NCBI RefSeq assembly: GCF_002243515.1
Contig: NZ_CP022657.1
Location: 526,001 to 590,000 of the forward strand
Source: Tumebacillus algifaecis
GTDB taxonomy: Bacteria > Bacillota > Bacilli > Tumebacillales > Tumebacillaceae
Length of the DNA: 64,000 nucleotides
Reading direction: 5' to 3'
A model generated the notes under the pieces. It saw nothing but the letters and a program-made list of their open reading frames with translations, made no database searches and was not told where the DNA came from. The first letter of the stretch is position 1, and each line of letters opens with the position of its first letter. The position numbers and the translations under genes are program-made. This document shows, piece after piece, positions 10,801 to 18,395 of this stretch.

Positions 10801-11920
10801 GGAGTTACCGAAAACGCCAAACGGAAAATTGGACCGGAAAACCCTACAGGAACTTGAGGTCGAGGATTCGCGTTGGTCGAGCCGCATGATTGCCGTACCA
10901 CGTGACCACTTTGAGATCGAGTTGGTGAGAATTTGGGAAACGATCCTCCAAGTCTTTCCCATTGGAATCCGAGACGACTTTTTCGATTTAGGCGGTCACT
11001 CCTTACTCTTAATCCGCTTGCTTGACCAAATTCAAAAGGACCTTCAGGTGGAAGTGCCGCTCTCTGTGATGTATGAATGCTCAACGATTGAAGCACTCGC
11101 CTTGTATATAAAGCGAGTCACGAATTTTGAATTCAAGCCGAATGAAATCTCATTGGTCACTTTGCAAGCAGGCGGCACAAGTCATCCGATTCTGTTGGTT
11201 CATCCGATTGGGGGATATTTGTTTAGCTATGCATCCTTAGTGAGAGCGTTGGGGCCAGATCAGCCGATTTATGGTCTTCAAGTATCTAAGCAGGACATTG
11301 AGCAAAGCATGGAAGAGATTGCAAAGGATTATATTGATGAAGTATTGCAAGCGGGGATACCTAGTCCGTACTTGCTGTTCGGGCATAGCTTCGGAGGCAA
11401 CTTGGCATTTGAGATCGCCTGCCAATTGGAATTAGCTGGCCACGAGGTCGGGCTGGTGGGTCTTCTAGATACCAATTTAGAGCAGTATGATCCTGATATG
11501 GATGACTTCGATCATCTCGTTGAATATTGCAGTCGCTTCAACATGTCAAATGAACAACTCTATGAACTGAGAAGACTTAACGAGGAAGATCGACTTCATT
11601 ACATCCTCGACATCGGGAAAAAGGTGAATTATTTTACGCCCGATCGAGAAGTAAATCGCTTGCGACAAATATTGCAAATCTTTATAAAAAACAACAAAGC
11701 ACTGAAGAGTTATCAGCCTTCAATCTACCCAAAAAAGCTCGTGTTCTTTAAAGCCATGGACCAAGATAATGATGCAACAGTTGGTTGGGAGCGCTACACG
11801 AATCATCCAATGAAAGTTCTGCAAGTTCCGGGAAACCATTATGAGATGATCAAGCCACCGAACGTCCAAGTTCTTGCTGACCGCATCAGAGAAGCTGTTG
11901 ATGAGTTTACTTATGACTAA
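7880..11920 (+). CDS. NRPS termination module: C-A-PCP-TE
   Basis: An ATG at 7865 overlaps the previous stop, but the ATG at 7880 follows GGAGAG and is the likelier start (1346 residues). Counting from 7865: condensation domain (HHIITDG near 168), adenylation domain (FTSGTTGQPKG near 645), carrier (LGGHSLLL near 1042) and a type I thioesterase with GHSFGG near 1173 and a late GNHYEM histidine near 1324. The A domain contains NSYGVTEATIDSS. Its hand-read code DVGDLTSIDK resembles Orn/Dab codes such as DVGEIGSIDK, with acidic residues at 278 and 331, so a basic amino acid is likely. With the previous protein this makes a three-module line ending in hydrolysis or cyclisation. The predicted product is hydrophobic residue-Asp-basic residue. 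Confidence 0.95.
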   Translation: MAEQIKNLSPDEKRKLLARLLQEKGARDAHHPASFAQQRLWFLEQLAPGEATYNFPFVIHFHGSLHQQALMQGLRELAQRQEALRTTFRNKDGELMQFIAPVKDNVPLQVRNLYQAPLNEKNAIVREILHEESVRGFDLENGPLMRLLLLQVEEEKTLLSVTMHHIITDGWSLQVFADELVTLYQAAVAGVTSALPSLEMTYSDYAKWQRKWMQGDVLKEEVEHWRNKLEGAPTILELPTDFQRPAVQKSSGATFSFALPGDVVEVLQKIGREHNTTLFTVLLSAFQVFLHRYSKQNDLLIGTPIAGRNRIEIERTIGFFVNSLIVRSKLYQEDSFLDFLDRMKEEVLDAFTHQDLPFERLVEELQPKRDRSLHPLFQVMFAYKEASRMVWNLEDVTIQAELGEVEVSKFDLTLNISHSTEALQAEFEYSSDLFKPRTIARMAEHFKKLLQGIAANPKRRLGEVPLITEQEMDIILHEWNGRQLDVDLSKCLHQVFQEQAERTPHAVAIVYQDRHMTYKELNQRANKLAHFLQKRGVGPEVTVGIAINRKPELIIGLLGILKAGGCYVPLDPAYPRNRLLSMVEMSQPIILLTEKSTHFIFEGIRVPCIAFDELEHLAAQEQTSPPSTDVRPDHLSYMIFTSGTTGQPKGVMVQHDSLMNAAFVWKHEYQLKEDDRFLQLASASFDVFTGDLARMIISGGTLVICPDEWKIDMPMLSKLMINERITFVDSTPALIVPLVNFLGNHGLSLEHLRFLVTGADSLSIEDYKKMRSSLGNWTRILNSYGVTEATIDSSYLEPDQIYLETTGFGYVSIGNALPNMSFYVLDENMQMQPIGLTGELYIGGLGVARGYLHREDLTAMRFVEDPYMPGRKMYRTGDLVKWSDQGNVEFLGRTDHQVKVRGFRIELGEIESILTRHPKVREAVVVAKEIGVEKRLVAYVGANEETSVTEQEMRAHVMGVLPDYMVPSIFIWMKELPKTPNGKLDRKTLQELEVEDSRWSSRMIAVPRDHFEIELVRIWETILQVFPIGIRDDFFDLGGHSLLLIRLLDQIQKDLQVEVPLSVMYECSTIEALALYIKRVTNFEFKPNEISLVTLQAGGTSHPILLVHPIGGYLFSYASLVRALGPDQPIYGLQVSKQDIEQSMEEIAKDYIDEVLQAGIPSPYLLFGHSFGGNLAFEIACQLELAGHEVGLVGLLDTNLEQYDPDMDDFDHLVEYCSRFNMSNEQLYELRRLNEEDRLHYILDIGKKVNYFTPDREVNRLRQILQIFIKNNKALKSYQPSIYPKKLVFFKAMDQDNDATVGWERYTNHPMKVLQVPGNHYEMIKPPNVQVLADRIREAVDEFTYD

Positions 11921-11944
11921 GAGAAAGATGGGAGATCCGGTTCA

Positions 11945-13228
11945 ATGATACTTCGCGAATTGCACCGCAATGTGAAAATCCGGCTATTTGAACAGTTTCT
12001 AAGTTCTATGGTAGGCAATATGATAGCTCCTTTTCTAATTGTCTATTTTGCTGCTCATTGGGGAGCCCCAGTTGCAGGTGCGATCTTCATAATAAACACG
12101 CTGATCAGTATTGTAGCGGGTCTGTACGGAGGGCATCTTGCTGACCAATATGGCAGAAGAACAGTTATGCTGCGTTCCGAGATAATACGTTTCATCGCCA
12201 CAGTGGTTATGATGCTCGCTGCGACTCCCTGGATGGAGTCTCCGGTGCTCATCTTGATCGCCATGACAATCCGCCAAATTATGAGCACGATTGCTCGTCC
12301 TGCTGGTGATGCGATGATATTGGATGTTTGTACCCCAGAAAACCGCAAAACCATTTTTAGTCTTGACTATTGGATGTTTAACATAGCCGTATTAATTGGC
12401 GGCCTTGTTGGAGGTTTCTTCTTTAAGGACTACATGGTGATACTTTTGGCTGTCGTGGCTTTGATGTCACTAACTTCCTTGCTGTTGTTGGTCTTCTGGA
12501 TACAAGATACCTATGTGAAGAAGCAAGAAGCTCCTTCTGAGAATCAACCTCACCGTCCGTTCCGAAGAATTATGGGGCACTATCGGATCGTCTTAAAAGA
12601 CTTCATCTTTTTGCTCTTTTTGGGTGCGACTTTGCTGCAACTCTCGATCCAGTATGGTACGAACAACTATGCAGTGGTTCGTCTTGCGAACGAAATGACC
12701 CATCAACTATTTTTTTCGTGGGGAGATTTTCGATATGTGGTGGATGGCTACCAAATGTTTGGAATCATAAATGCGGTCAATACATTTTTGGTTGTAACGC
12801 TTGGCGTGCTGATTGGCAAATGGGTCAAAAAACTAAATGATAAAACGGCAATATATGGCGGCATGGTTCTATATTCCGCCGGCTACGCCTTCATCGCAGG
12901 GAGCAGCCAGCCATGGATGCTGATTCTCGCAGTTTCGGTCATGACAATTGGTGAACTTATCTTTATACCATCCAAACAATCGGTATTGGCAAACTTAGTG
13001 CCAAGCGAAAACAGGGGTGCGTATATGGCAGTGAACGGTTTGACCAACAAGGGAGCATCAATCGTCGGTTCGGCGGCTGTTTCTGTAGGCGCATTTGTAA
13101 GCTCTTGGTCGATGGCAGCAGCCTTTTCCATCATGGGTATTCTCTGTATTTTCGTCTTTTCTGTTATCTTTAGTCGATTAAAAGCGAGTGGGAAAACAGA
13201 AGAATCATCAACTAGCATACATGCCTAA
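11945..13228 (+). CDS. MFS exporter of the tripeptide cluster
   Basis: This 427-residue membrane protein has about 12 hydrophobic segments. The loop after the second one carries GGHLADQYGRRTVMLR, the standard MFS motif A (GxxxDxxGRR). It starts 25 bases after the NRPS stop and is co-directional with the cluster. By position it is the likely exporter of the peptide, which would also make it a self-protection gene. Drug/H+ antiporter-type specificity is inferred from family and context only. Confidence 0.85.
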   Translation: MILRELHRNVKIRLFEQFLSSMVGNMIAPFLIVYFAAHWGAPVAGAIFIINTLISIVAGLYGGHLADQYGRRTVMLRSEIIRFIATVVMMLAATPWMESPVLILIAMTIRQIMSTIARPAGDAMILDVCTPENRKTIFSLDYWMFNIAVLIGGLVGGFFFKDYMVILLAVVALMSLTSLLLLVFWIQDTYVKKQEAPSENQPHRPFRRIMGHYRIVLKDFIFLLFLGATLLQLSIQYGTNNYAVVRLANEMTHQLFFSWGDFRYVVDGYQMFGIINAVNTFLVVTLGVLIGKWVKKLNDKTAIYGGMVLYSAGYAFIAGSSQPWMLILAVSVMTIGELIFIPSKQSVLANLVPSENRGAYMAVNGLTNKGASIVGSAAVSVGAFVSSWSMAAAFSIMGILCIFVFSVIFSRLKASGKTEESSTSIHA

Positions 13229-13271
13229 AACAAATGTTCTGGATCCTCAAAAAAAGGAAGGTAATTCAACG

Positions 13272-14033
13272 ATGAACGGATCTCTTCAGTCTCAGCGCTT
13301 TTTTCGAGAAACACAAGACGAACTTATCAAAGTTCTTCTTGCAGAGGTTGAGTTAGTAGACATCATTCCGAACTTGAACAAATTTATTCTCGACTATTTG
13401 ATGCAGTTTGAAAGCGAGAAATACATCGATCCTACTGCCGTAATTTCGGAGAAGGCGACGATCGAAGGTGCCGTATATATCGGCTCAAATGTAAAAGTGC
13501 AAGATTTTGCGTATATAAAAGGGCCGGCGATCATATTGAACGATACGATCATTGGGAAGTCGGCATTTGTACGTGACAATGTTATCTTAGGCTCGAATAC
13601 GATAATCGGCCATAGCAGCGAAGTATGTCAAAGCGTCATTTTAAACGGAACTCGGGTTGCCCACTTTAACGCTGTTTCCTTTTCAGTGGTTGGGAGTCAT
13701 GTCAACCTGAGCAGTTGCGCCGCAATTGCTAGTTATTTGCTAAAAACGGAATTGGATGATATGCCTACTACCTCGTACTTATTTGACAGCTTGCAGCAGA
13801 AAGTCACAGTGAACATCTCGAAATTCGGGGCAATCATTGGGGACCGTTGCCGTTTGGGTGCCAATGTGATTGTCAATCCCGGAGTGGTCATGGAGCCGAA
13901 TTGCATTGTGTACCCGCAGATTTCTTTGGAGAGCAAGTATTATAACGCGAATTTGCAAGTCTACATTCCAGGGTACTACGCGCAAATAGTATGTTCCAAA
14001 CTTAAGGAGGAGGAAAATGAACAACATGTCTAA
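13272..14033 (+). CDS. Left-handed beta-helix (hexapeptide repeat) protein
   Basis: I chose the ATG at 13272 because AAGGAAG lies about 10 bases before it; the longer frame from 13188 overlaps the MFS gene without a ribosome site. The 253-residue protein has an N-terminal helical part, then hexapeptide repeats from about residue 55 (IDPTAVISEKATIEGAVYIG and similar). It also has GRIGH-like and ASYLL segments resembling the C-terminal acyltransferase half of GlmU-type enzymes. There is no N-terminal nucleotidyltransferase domain, so it is not GlmU. It overlaps the MurA paralog by 17 bases, a sign of tight coupling. A role in acylating or binding a sugar nucleotide or the peptide is plausible but unproven. 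Confidence 0.75.
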   Translation: MNGSLQSQRFFRETQDELIKVLLAEVELVDIIPNLNKFILDYLMQFESEKYIDPTAVISEKATIEGAVYIGSNVKVQDFAYIKGPAIILNDTIIGKSAFVRDNVILGSNTIIGHSSEVCQSVILNGTRVAHFNAVSFSVVGSHVNLSSCAAIASYLLKTELDDMPTTSYLFDSLQQKVTVNISKFGAIIGDRCRLGANVIVNPGVVMEPNCIVYPQISLESKYYNANLQVYIPGYYAQIVCSKLKEEENEQHV

Positions 14034-15345
14034 AGCTATGTTATGCGTTGAAGGTGGTTATGCATTAAAAGGTGAGATGCAGGTATCTGGTGCAAAAAAC
14101 TCCGCCTTGTTTCTGGTTGCAGCTGCGCTAATGACAGATGAGCAAGTCACTTTGGGCAATATGCCCGCAATTACTGACATTGACATCCTTCATGAGATTT
14201 TGCTTGATTTAGGGATTCACTCCTTGTGGACCCCCTCAGAAAATCGAATGGTAATTGAAGCACGGCAACTTAGCAACTCAGTTGTAAATTCAAAACTTTC
14301 TCGAAAGCTCAGAGGTTCAATCGCACTTGCGTGTCCTGTACTTTACCGTCTGAATCGATGCATCATCCCTTATCCAGGAGGTGACATGATCGGAAAAAGA
14401 CCGCTTGATGAGATGATGCGAGGCATTGAAATGATGGGGGGGGATGTTGAGTTTGCAGAAGGTTTGTTCTCGATTCGAATCGACCGACCGCTTAAAGCCA
14501 TTGAGATGGAACTTGAATATCCAAGTCATACGGCTACGATGGCCTTAATGATGCTGGGAGCCGTATCCGAGGGACGAACTGTTATTACGAATGCAGCATT
14601 GGAACCAGAGGTAATTGACATGCAGGAATTGCTTTTGAGCATGGGGGCTGTCATGTCTGGGGCGGGAACAGATAAAATTGTGATCGATGGCGTACCTAAG
14701 TTGAGAGGCGGATCGATCGAGGTGATGCCTGATCGTTTACAAGTCGGAACCTACATCATGGGTGCTTTGATGACCGATGGGCATTTGAAGATGCCGACTT
14801 CCTATGTTGAGCATCTTGATAAAGTACTTGATCTTCTCATGGAGGCGGGGGCAACCTGCATCAAAGAGTCAGATGGACAGATTTCGATTGGGGGACATCG
14901 TCCTTACAAGGCAATCCGTTTTGAGACCGAGCCGTATCCAGGCTTCCCAACCGATTTGCAATCCCCGATGATGGCGTTTTTAAGCGTTTGTAAAGGGACG
15001 AGCTATGCGAAGGAGAATATTTTCGAAAATCGGTTGCTTCACATTAAGGAGTTTAAAAAAATGGGCATAAAAGTGGAGATCTTGTCGGAACGAGAAGTTC
15101 TCATCTCAGGCCCAAACGAATACATTTCGGGAACTACTGTCAATGCGGAAGAAATCCGAGGTGGAGCGGCACTGCTTCTATGCGCACTTTCCATGCCTTT
15201 AGGATATAAAACATACATCTCAAACATTGGACACATAATGAGAGGATATCCTTCCATTGTTGATACACTATGCAAACTTGGCGCGAAGATCAGTTTCGAG
15301 GATTCAGAAACAAGTGAAACACCTACCCAAACTTTAAAGGTTTAG
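14017..15345 (+). CDS. murA-like: MurA-family enolpyruvyl transferase with Cys-to-Asp active site
   Basis: This 442-residue protein is a full-length homolog of UDP-N-acetylglucosamine enolpyruvyl transferase. It has SGAKNSAL (K28-N29), PGFPTDLQSP and IRGGAALL, matching the substrate-binding Lys-Asn, the catalytic Asp and the late Arg of MurA. The loop that in E. coli reads PGGCTIGARP is here PGGDMIGKRP, so D123 replaces catalytic Cys115. The same change in other bacteria (for example Mycobacterium) gives natural fosfomycin resistance. A GGAGGAGG site precedes the start. Because it sits at the end of an NRPS operon rather than a cell-wall operon, it is either a resistant duplicate target or a biosynthetic enzyme like nikkomycin NikO, also of this superfamily. 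Family and substitution are seen; the role is inferred. Confidence 0.9.
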   Translation: MNNMSKAMLCVEGGYALKGEMQVSGAKNSALFLVAAALMTDEQVTLGNMPAITDIDILHEILLDLGIHSLWTPSENRMVIEARQLSNSVVNSKLSRKLRGSIALACPVLYRLNRCIIPYPGGDMIGKRPLDEMMRGIEMMGGDVEFAEGLFSIRIDRPLKAIEMELEYPSHTATMALMMLGAVSEGRTVITNAALEPEVIDMQELLLSMGAVMSGAGTDKIVIDGVPKLRGGSIEVMPDRLQVGTYIMGALMTDGHLKMPTSYVEHLDKVLDLLMEAGATCIKESDGQISIGGHRPYKAIRFETEPYPGFPTDLQSPMMAFLSVCKGTSYAKENIFENRLLHIKEFKKMGIKVEILSEREVLISGPNEYISGTTVNAEEIRGGAALLLCALSMPLGYKTYISNIGHIMRGYPSIVDTLCKLGAKISFEDSETSETPTQTLKV

Positions 15346-15837
15346 GTCTCGGCGAGTCGACGATAGACAGTTTAGGAGAACCAATCCAAGTGTCAACAGT
15401 CCTTTCTCAAGAAATCCAGGCATCTTGCATGGGCAACTACACATTGAAAAATAAAGGCGTCCATTGCTCGGTTATGAATAGAAGCTCGTCAACTGCTGCG
15501 ATCGTGATTATTTCTTCAGAATATCCTAGGTGGGAGCATAGAGGGAACAGAAATTGACGCCGTGGACGAGCGAAACCATTGGAATTAATAAATTTGATGA
15601 AGTATTACAGAGAGCCGGTCTGTAAAAGATCGGCTTTTAACAACCCGTGATGTCGCTCAAATTAAAAAAGTTCATATGCCATTCCGTAGATGGCATAATT
15701 TCTAACTAAATCTGACAGGGAGATCAGTTTACGAGAGCTGGGTGAACTATGAGGAGAGGGCGGCGTAACAATCGTCACTTTTGCCGGTAGTCAGCTGTGG
15801 ATATTTTCCTGACATCAAACAGGAGGAGTGATCTCGG
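15346..15837. other. Intergenic region with decayed sequence
   Basis: There is no intact gene. A short stretch at about 15560-15622 reads ETIGINKFDEVLQRAGL-stop and looks like the tail of a dead gene. It runs directly into the terminator at 15611-15640. The last 50 bases carry the GalU ribosome site AGGAGGAG. Confidence 0.4.
15611..15640 (+). terminator. Rho-independent terminator after the tripeptide cluster
   Basis: AGCCGGTC (15613-15620) pairs with GATCGGCT (15628-15635) with one wobble around a 7-nt loop and is followed by TTT. It is a weak T-run but placed where the cluster transcript should end. Confidence 0.5.
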
Positions 15838-16734
15838 ATGAAAATTAGAAAAGCGGTGATTCCGGCTGCTGGGCTAGGCACGCGCTTCCTACCCGCCACG
15901 AAAGCACAGCCAAAAGAGATGATGCCGATCGTCGACAAGCCAGCCATACAGTACATCGTCGAAGAAGCGGTGGCATCGGGGATCGAAAGCATCATTGTCG
16001 TGACCGGCCGCAACAAGCGCTCCATCGAAGACCATTTTGACAAATCTGTGGAGTTAGAAAAGACACTTGCAGAAAAGGGAAAGGAAGAATTGCTGAAAAC
16101 GGTGACAGAAATTTCACAGTTGGCTGGCATCCACTACATTCGGCAAAAAGAGCCGCTCGGGCTTGGGCACGCGATCTTGTGCGCGCAACAGTTTATCGGC
16201 GATGAACCGTTTGCGGTGATGCTCGGTGATGACATCATGCTATCGGAGCGACCGGCGCTGCGGCAGATGATCGACATATATGAATGGTACGACACCGAAG
16301 TGGTCGGTGTGCAGCAGGTTGCGTTGCCTGACGTGAGAAAATACGGCATTATCGAACCGAATCGCTTCGAACAGCCGAATATGGGCCGAGCGATGTGGGT
16401 CGAAGATCTGGTGGAAAAACCGGCTGAGAATGAAGCGCCATCCAACATCGCAGTGATGGGGCGTTACATTTTGAAACCGTCGATTTTTCCAATTCTGGAG
16501 CGCTTGCAGCCGGGCAACGGGGGTGAGATCCAACTGACCGATGCACTCAAAGACATCTGCCGAGAACACCCGATACTAGCTTTGCTACTGGAAGGACAGC
16601 GCTTCGACGTCGGAGACAAGCTCGGCTATCTGCAAGCGACGCTGAAAGTTGCACTCGGGCGGTCGGAGCTTCGTTCTGATCTGCTCGCTTATCTTGATGA
16701 CCTGCTGGTTCAGGAAAAGCAGCGAGCGAATTAA
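15838..16734 (+). CDS. galU: UTP-glucose-1-phosphate uridylyltransferase
   Basis: This 298-residue protein makes UDP-glucose from UTP and glucose-1-phosphate. The signature GLGTRFLPATKAQPKEMMP at residues 12-30 holds the nucleotide-binding loop. VEKPA near 190 is the sugar-binding Lys region, and VMLGDDIM near 130 holds the metal-binding Asp. Length is normal for bacterial GalU. CAGGAGGAG precedes the ATG. It is followed, after 389 bases, by pgi and a phosphoglucomutase gene, so the three genes give the route F6P to G6P to G1P to UDP-glucose. They could serve an exopolysaccharide, or supply sugar nucleotides to the adjacent cluster; the latter is speculation. Confidence 0.93.
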   Translation: MKIRKAVIPAAGLGTRFLPATKAQPKEMMPIVDKPAIQYIVEEAVASGIESIIVVTGRNKRSIEDHFDKSVELEKTLAEKGKEELLKTVTEISQLAGIHYIRQKEPLGLGHAILCAQQFIGDEPFAVMLGDDIMLSERPALRQMIDIYEWYDTEVVGVQQVALPDVRKYGIIEPNRFEQPNMGRAMWVEDLVEKPAENEAPSNIAVMGRYILKPSIFPILERLQPGNGGEIQLTDALKDICREHPILALLLEGQRFDVGDKLGYLQATLKVALGRSELRSDLLAYLDDLLVQEKQRAN

Positions 16735-17123
16735 TATGGTGGAAGATGAAAAATTTTATAATTCGCAGTTTTGGTAATTGGGGGGTCAGGTTGAAACGAA
16801 ACTCTTGGCGGGCCGCCATGATGAGCTAGTAGAGACCGGATAAGATCATGGTGGCTCTGTGGTGAGAAGCTGAGCACAGCGATCATCAAACGATGATCCC
16901 AAGCGAATGAAACTGGCATCTATGACATCTGAACGGCTTTTGATCTGAAACTGTGCTAAATCGACAACCTTAACTAGAGGTTTCGAAAGTCTGAAGGCAA
17001 TTAAAAATGGCAAGGTGGGGCTTTCGTGTATGAGTAAAAGAATCACCGTTATAAGAAAAGTCAAGTACTGTAGTTGGATATGAAGTAGCGATACTGAAAT
17101 GCTGAACTATCGGGAGGTGAAGG
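16735..17123. other. Intergenic region, imperfect long hairpin
   Basis: GCCGCCATGAT near 16809 can pair with ATCATGGTGGC near 16845 around a 22-nt loop. There is no T-run. I see no gene. The region ends with the GGGAGGTG ribosome site of the next gene. Confidence 0.35.
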
Positions 17124-18395
17124 GTGTTCATTTCAACATTAGGACTTGCCGGATTTAATACTGCGGAATATGCGAAACTGAGGCTAGAGCTTGAAGTAGC
17201 CCATGCGAAGCTGGTCGAAGGAGATCGCAAGAGTCAGGACAATCTGGGATGGATGCAGCCGCTTGACCCGGATGATGAACAAGTCGGGAAGATCATCGCC
17301 GCAGCGGAACAGATTCGTCGGGATGCTGACGTGTTGCTGGTGATCGGTGCAGGCGGGTCATATTTGGGAGCGAGGGCTGGAATTGAAATGCTTGCGGGGC
17401 GAAGCGGGACGGAGATTCTTTTTCTCGGGCATCATCTCTGCACGGCAAATTTGAAGGAAGTGTTTGCAAAGCTGAAGGGACGGCGCGTGGCGGTAAACGT
17501 CGTCTCCAAATCGGGAACAACGCTTGAGCCTGCAATCGCTTTTCGTCTGGCAAGGCGCTGGATGATCGACCAATACGGTGTGGAGGAAGCGACTCGACGC
17601 ATCTATGTCACCACCGACCCAGAAAAAGGCGCTCTGCTTGCGATGGCCAAAAAGAACGGCTACAAGTCGTTCTCCATTCCGGAACGGGTCGGCGGGCGTT
17701 ATTCTGTCTTGACGGTGGCCGGACTGCTACCAATGGCTGTGCACGGCGCCGACATCCGCGAAATGCTACGCGGTGCTCAGGAAGCGGCCAGACTTTATAC
17801 CAATCCGCGGCTAGAAGCAAACACCTGCTACCAGTATGCCGTCTATCGCAATTTCTGGTACCGGAACGGGAAATCGATCGAACTGCTCGCCGGATACGAT
17901 ACACGCTTGCGGACGTTATCAGACTGGTGGCAGCAACTTTTCGCCGAAAGCGAAGGCAAGGACGGAAAAGGCATCTTTCCTGCGGTGGTGCAGTTGACCA
18001 CTGATCTGCATTCAGTCGGGCAGTACATCCAACAGGGGCCACGCCATCTCTTGCAGACAGTGCTCTGGGTGAAGCAGTCAGATCTGAACGTCACGCTACC
18101 CGAGATGGAAGATGATCTGGATGGATTGGGCTATCTGACTGGACAGGACTTGCATGAAATTAACAAACGGGCATTTTTAGGCGCGCTGACCGCCCACACG
18201 AACGGTGGCGTTCCAAACGTCGTCCTCCATCTGCCCGATTTAACGGAGCAGACGATTGGACATATGTTTTACTTCTTCATGAAAGCATGTGCGGTCAGTT
18301 CTCTTTTGCTAGGAGTCAACCCGTTTGATCAACCGGGGGTGGAAGCGTATAAACGTCAGATGTTTCATCTGCTCGAAGAAAGGAGAACTTCATGA
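17124..18395 (+). CDS. pgi: Glucose-6-phosphate isomerase
   Basis: This 423-residue enzyme interconverts glucose-6-phosphate and fructose-6-phosphate. VIGAGGSYLGARA near residue 75 and SKSGTT near 130 form the phosphosugar-binding SIS core. AESEGKDGKG holds the catalytic Glu, TTDLHSVGQ the catalytic His and VEAYKRQMF the catalytic Lys. It is slightly shorter than Bacillus Pgi (about 450). The start is GTG with GGGAGGTG just before it. The stop overlaps the next start (ATGA), so the pair is translationally coupled. A housekeeping function is possible, but linkage to galU and a phosphoglucomutase gene suggests a sugar-nucleotide operon. Confidence 0.92.
   Translation: MFISTLGLAGFNTAEYAKLRLELEVAHAKLVEGDRKSQDNLGWMQPLDPDDEQVGKIIAAAEQIRRDADVLLVIGAGGSYLGARAGIEMLAGRSGTEILFLGHHLCTANLKEVFAKLKGRRVAVNVVSKSGTTLEPAIAFRLARRWMIDQYGVEEATRRIYVTTDPEKGALLAMAKKNGYKSFSIPERVGGRYSVLTVAGLLPMAVHGADIREMLRGAQEAARLYTNPRLEANTCYQYAVYRNFWYRNGKSIELLAGYDTRLRTLSDWWQQLFAESEGKDGKGIFPAVVQLTTDLHSVGQYIQQGPRHLLQTVLWVKQSDLNVTLPEMEDDLDGLGYLTGQDLHEINKRAFLGALTAHTNGGVPNVVLHLPDLTEQTIGHMFYFFMKACAVSSLLLGVNPFDQPGVEAYKRQMFHLLEERRTS

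Noticed and set aside
13272-14033. GlmU
   Set aside because: The N-terminal uridylyltransferase domain is absent.
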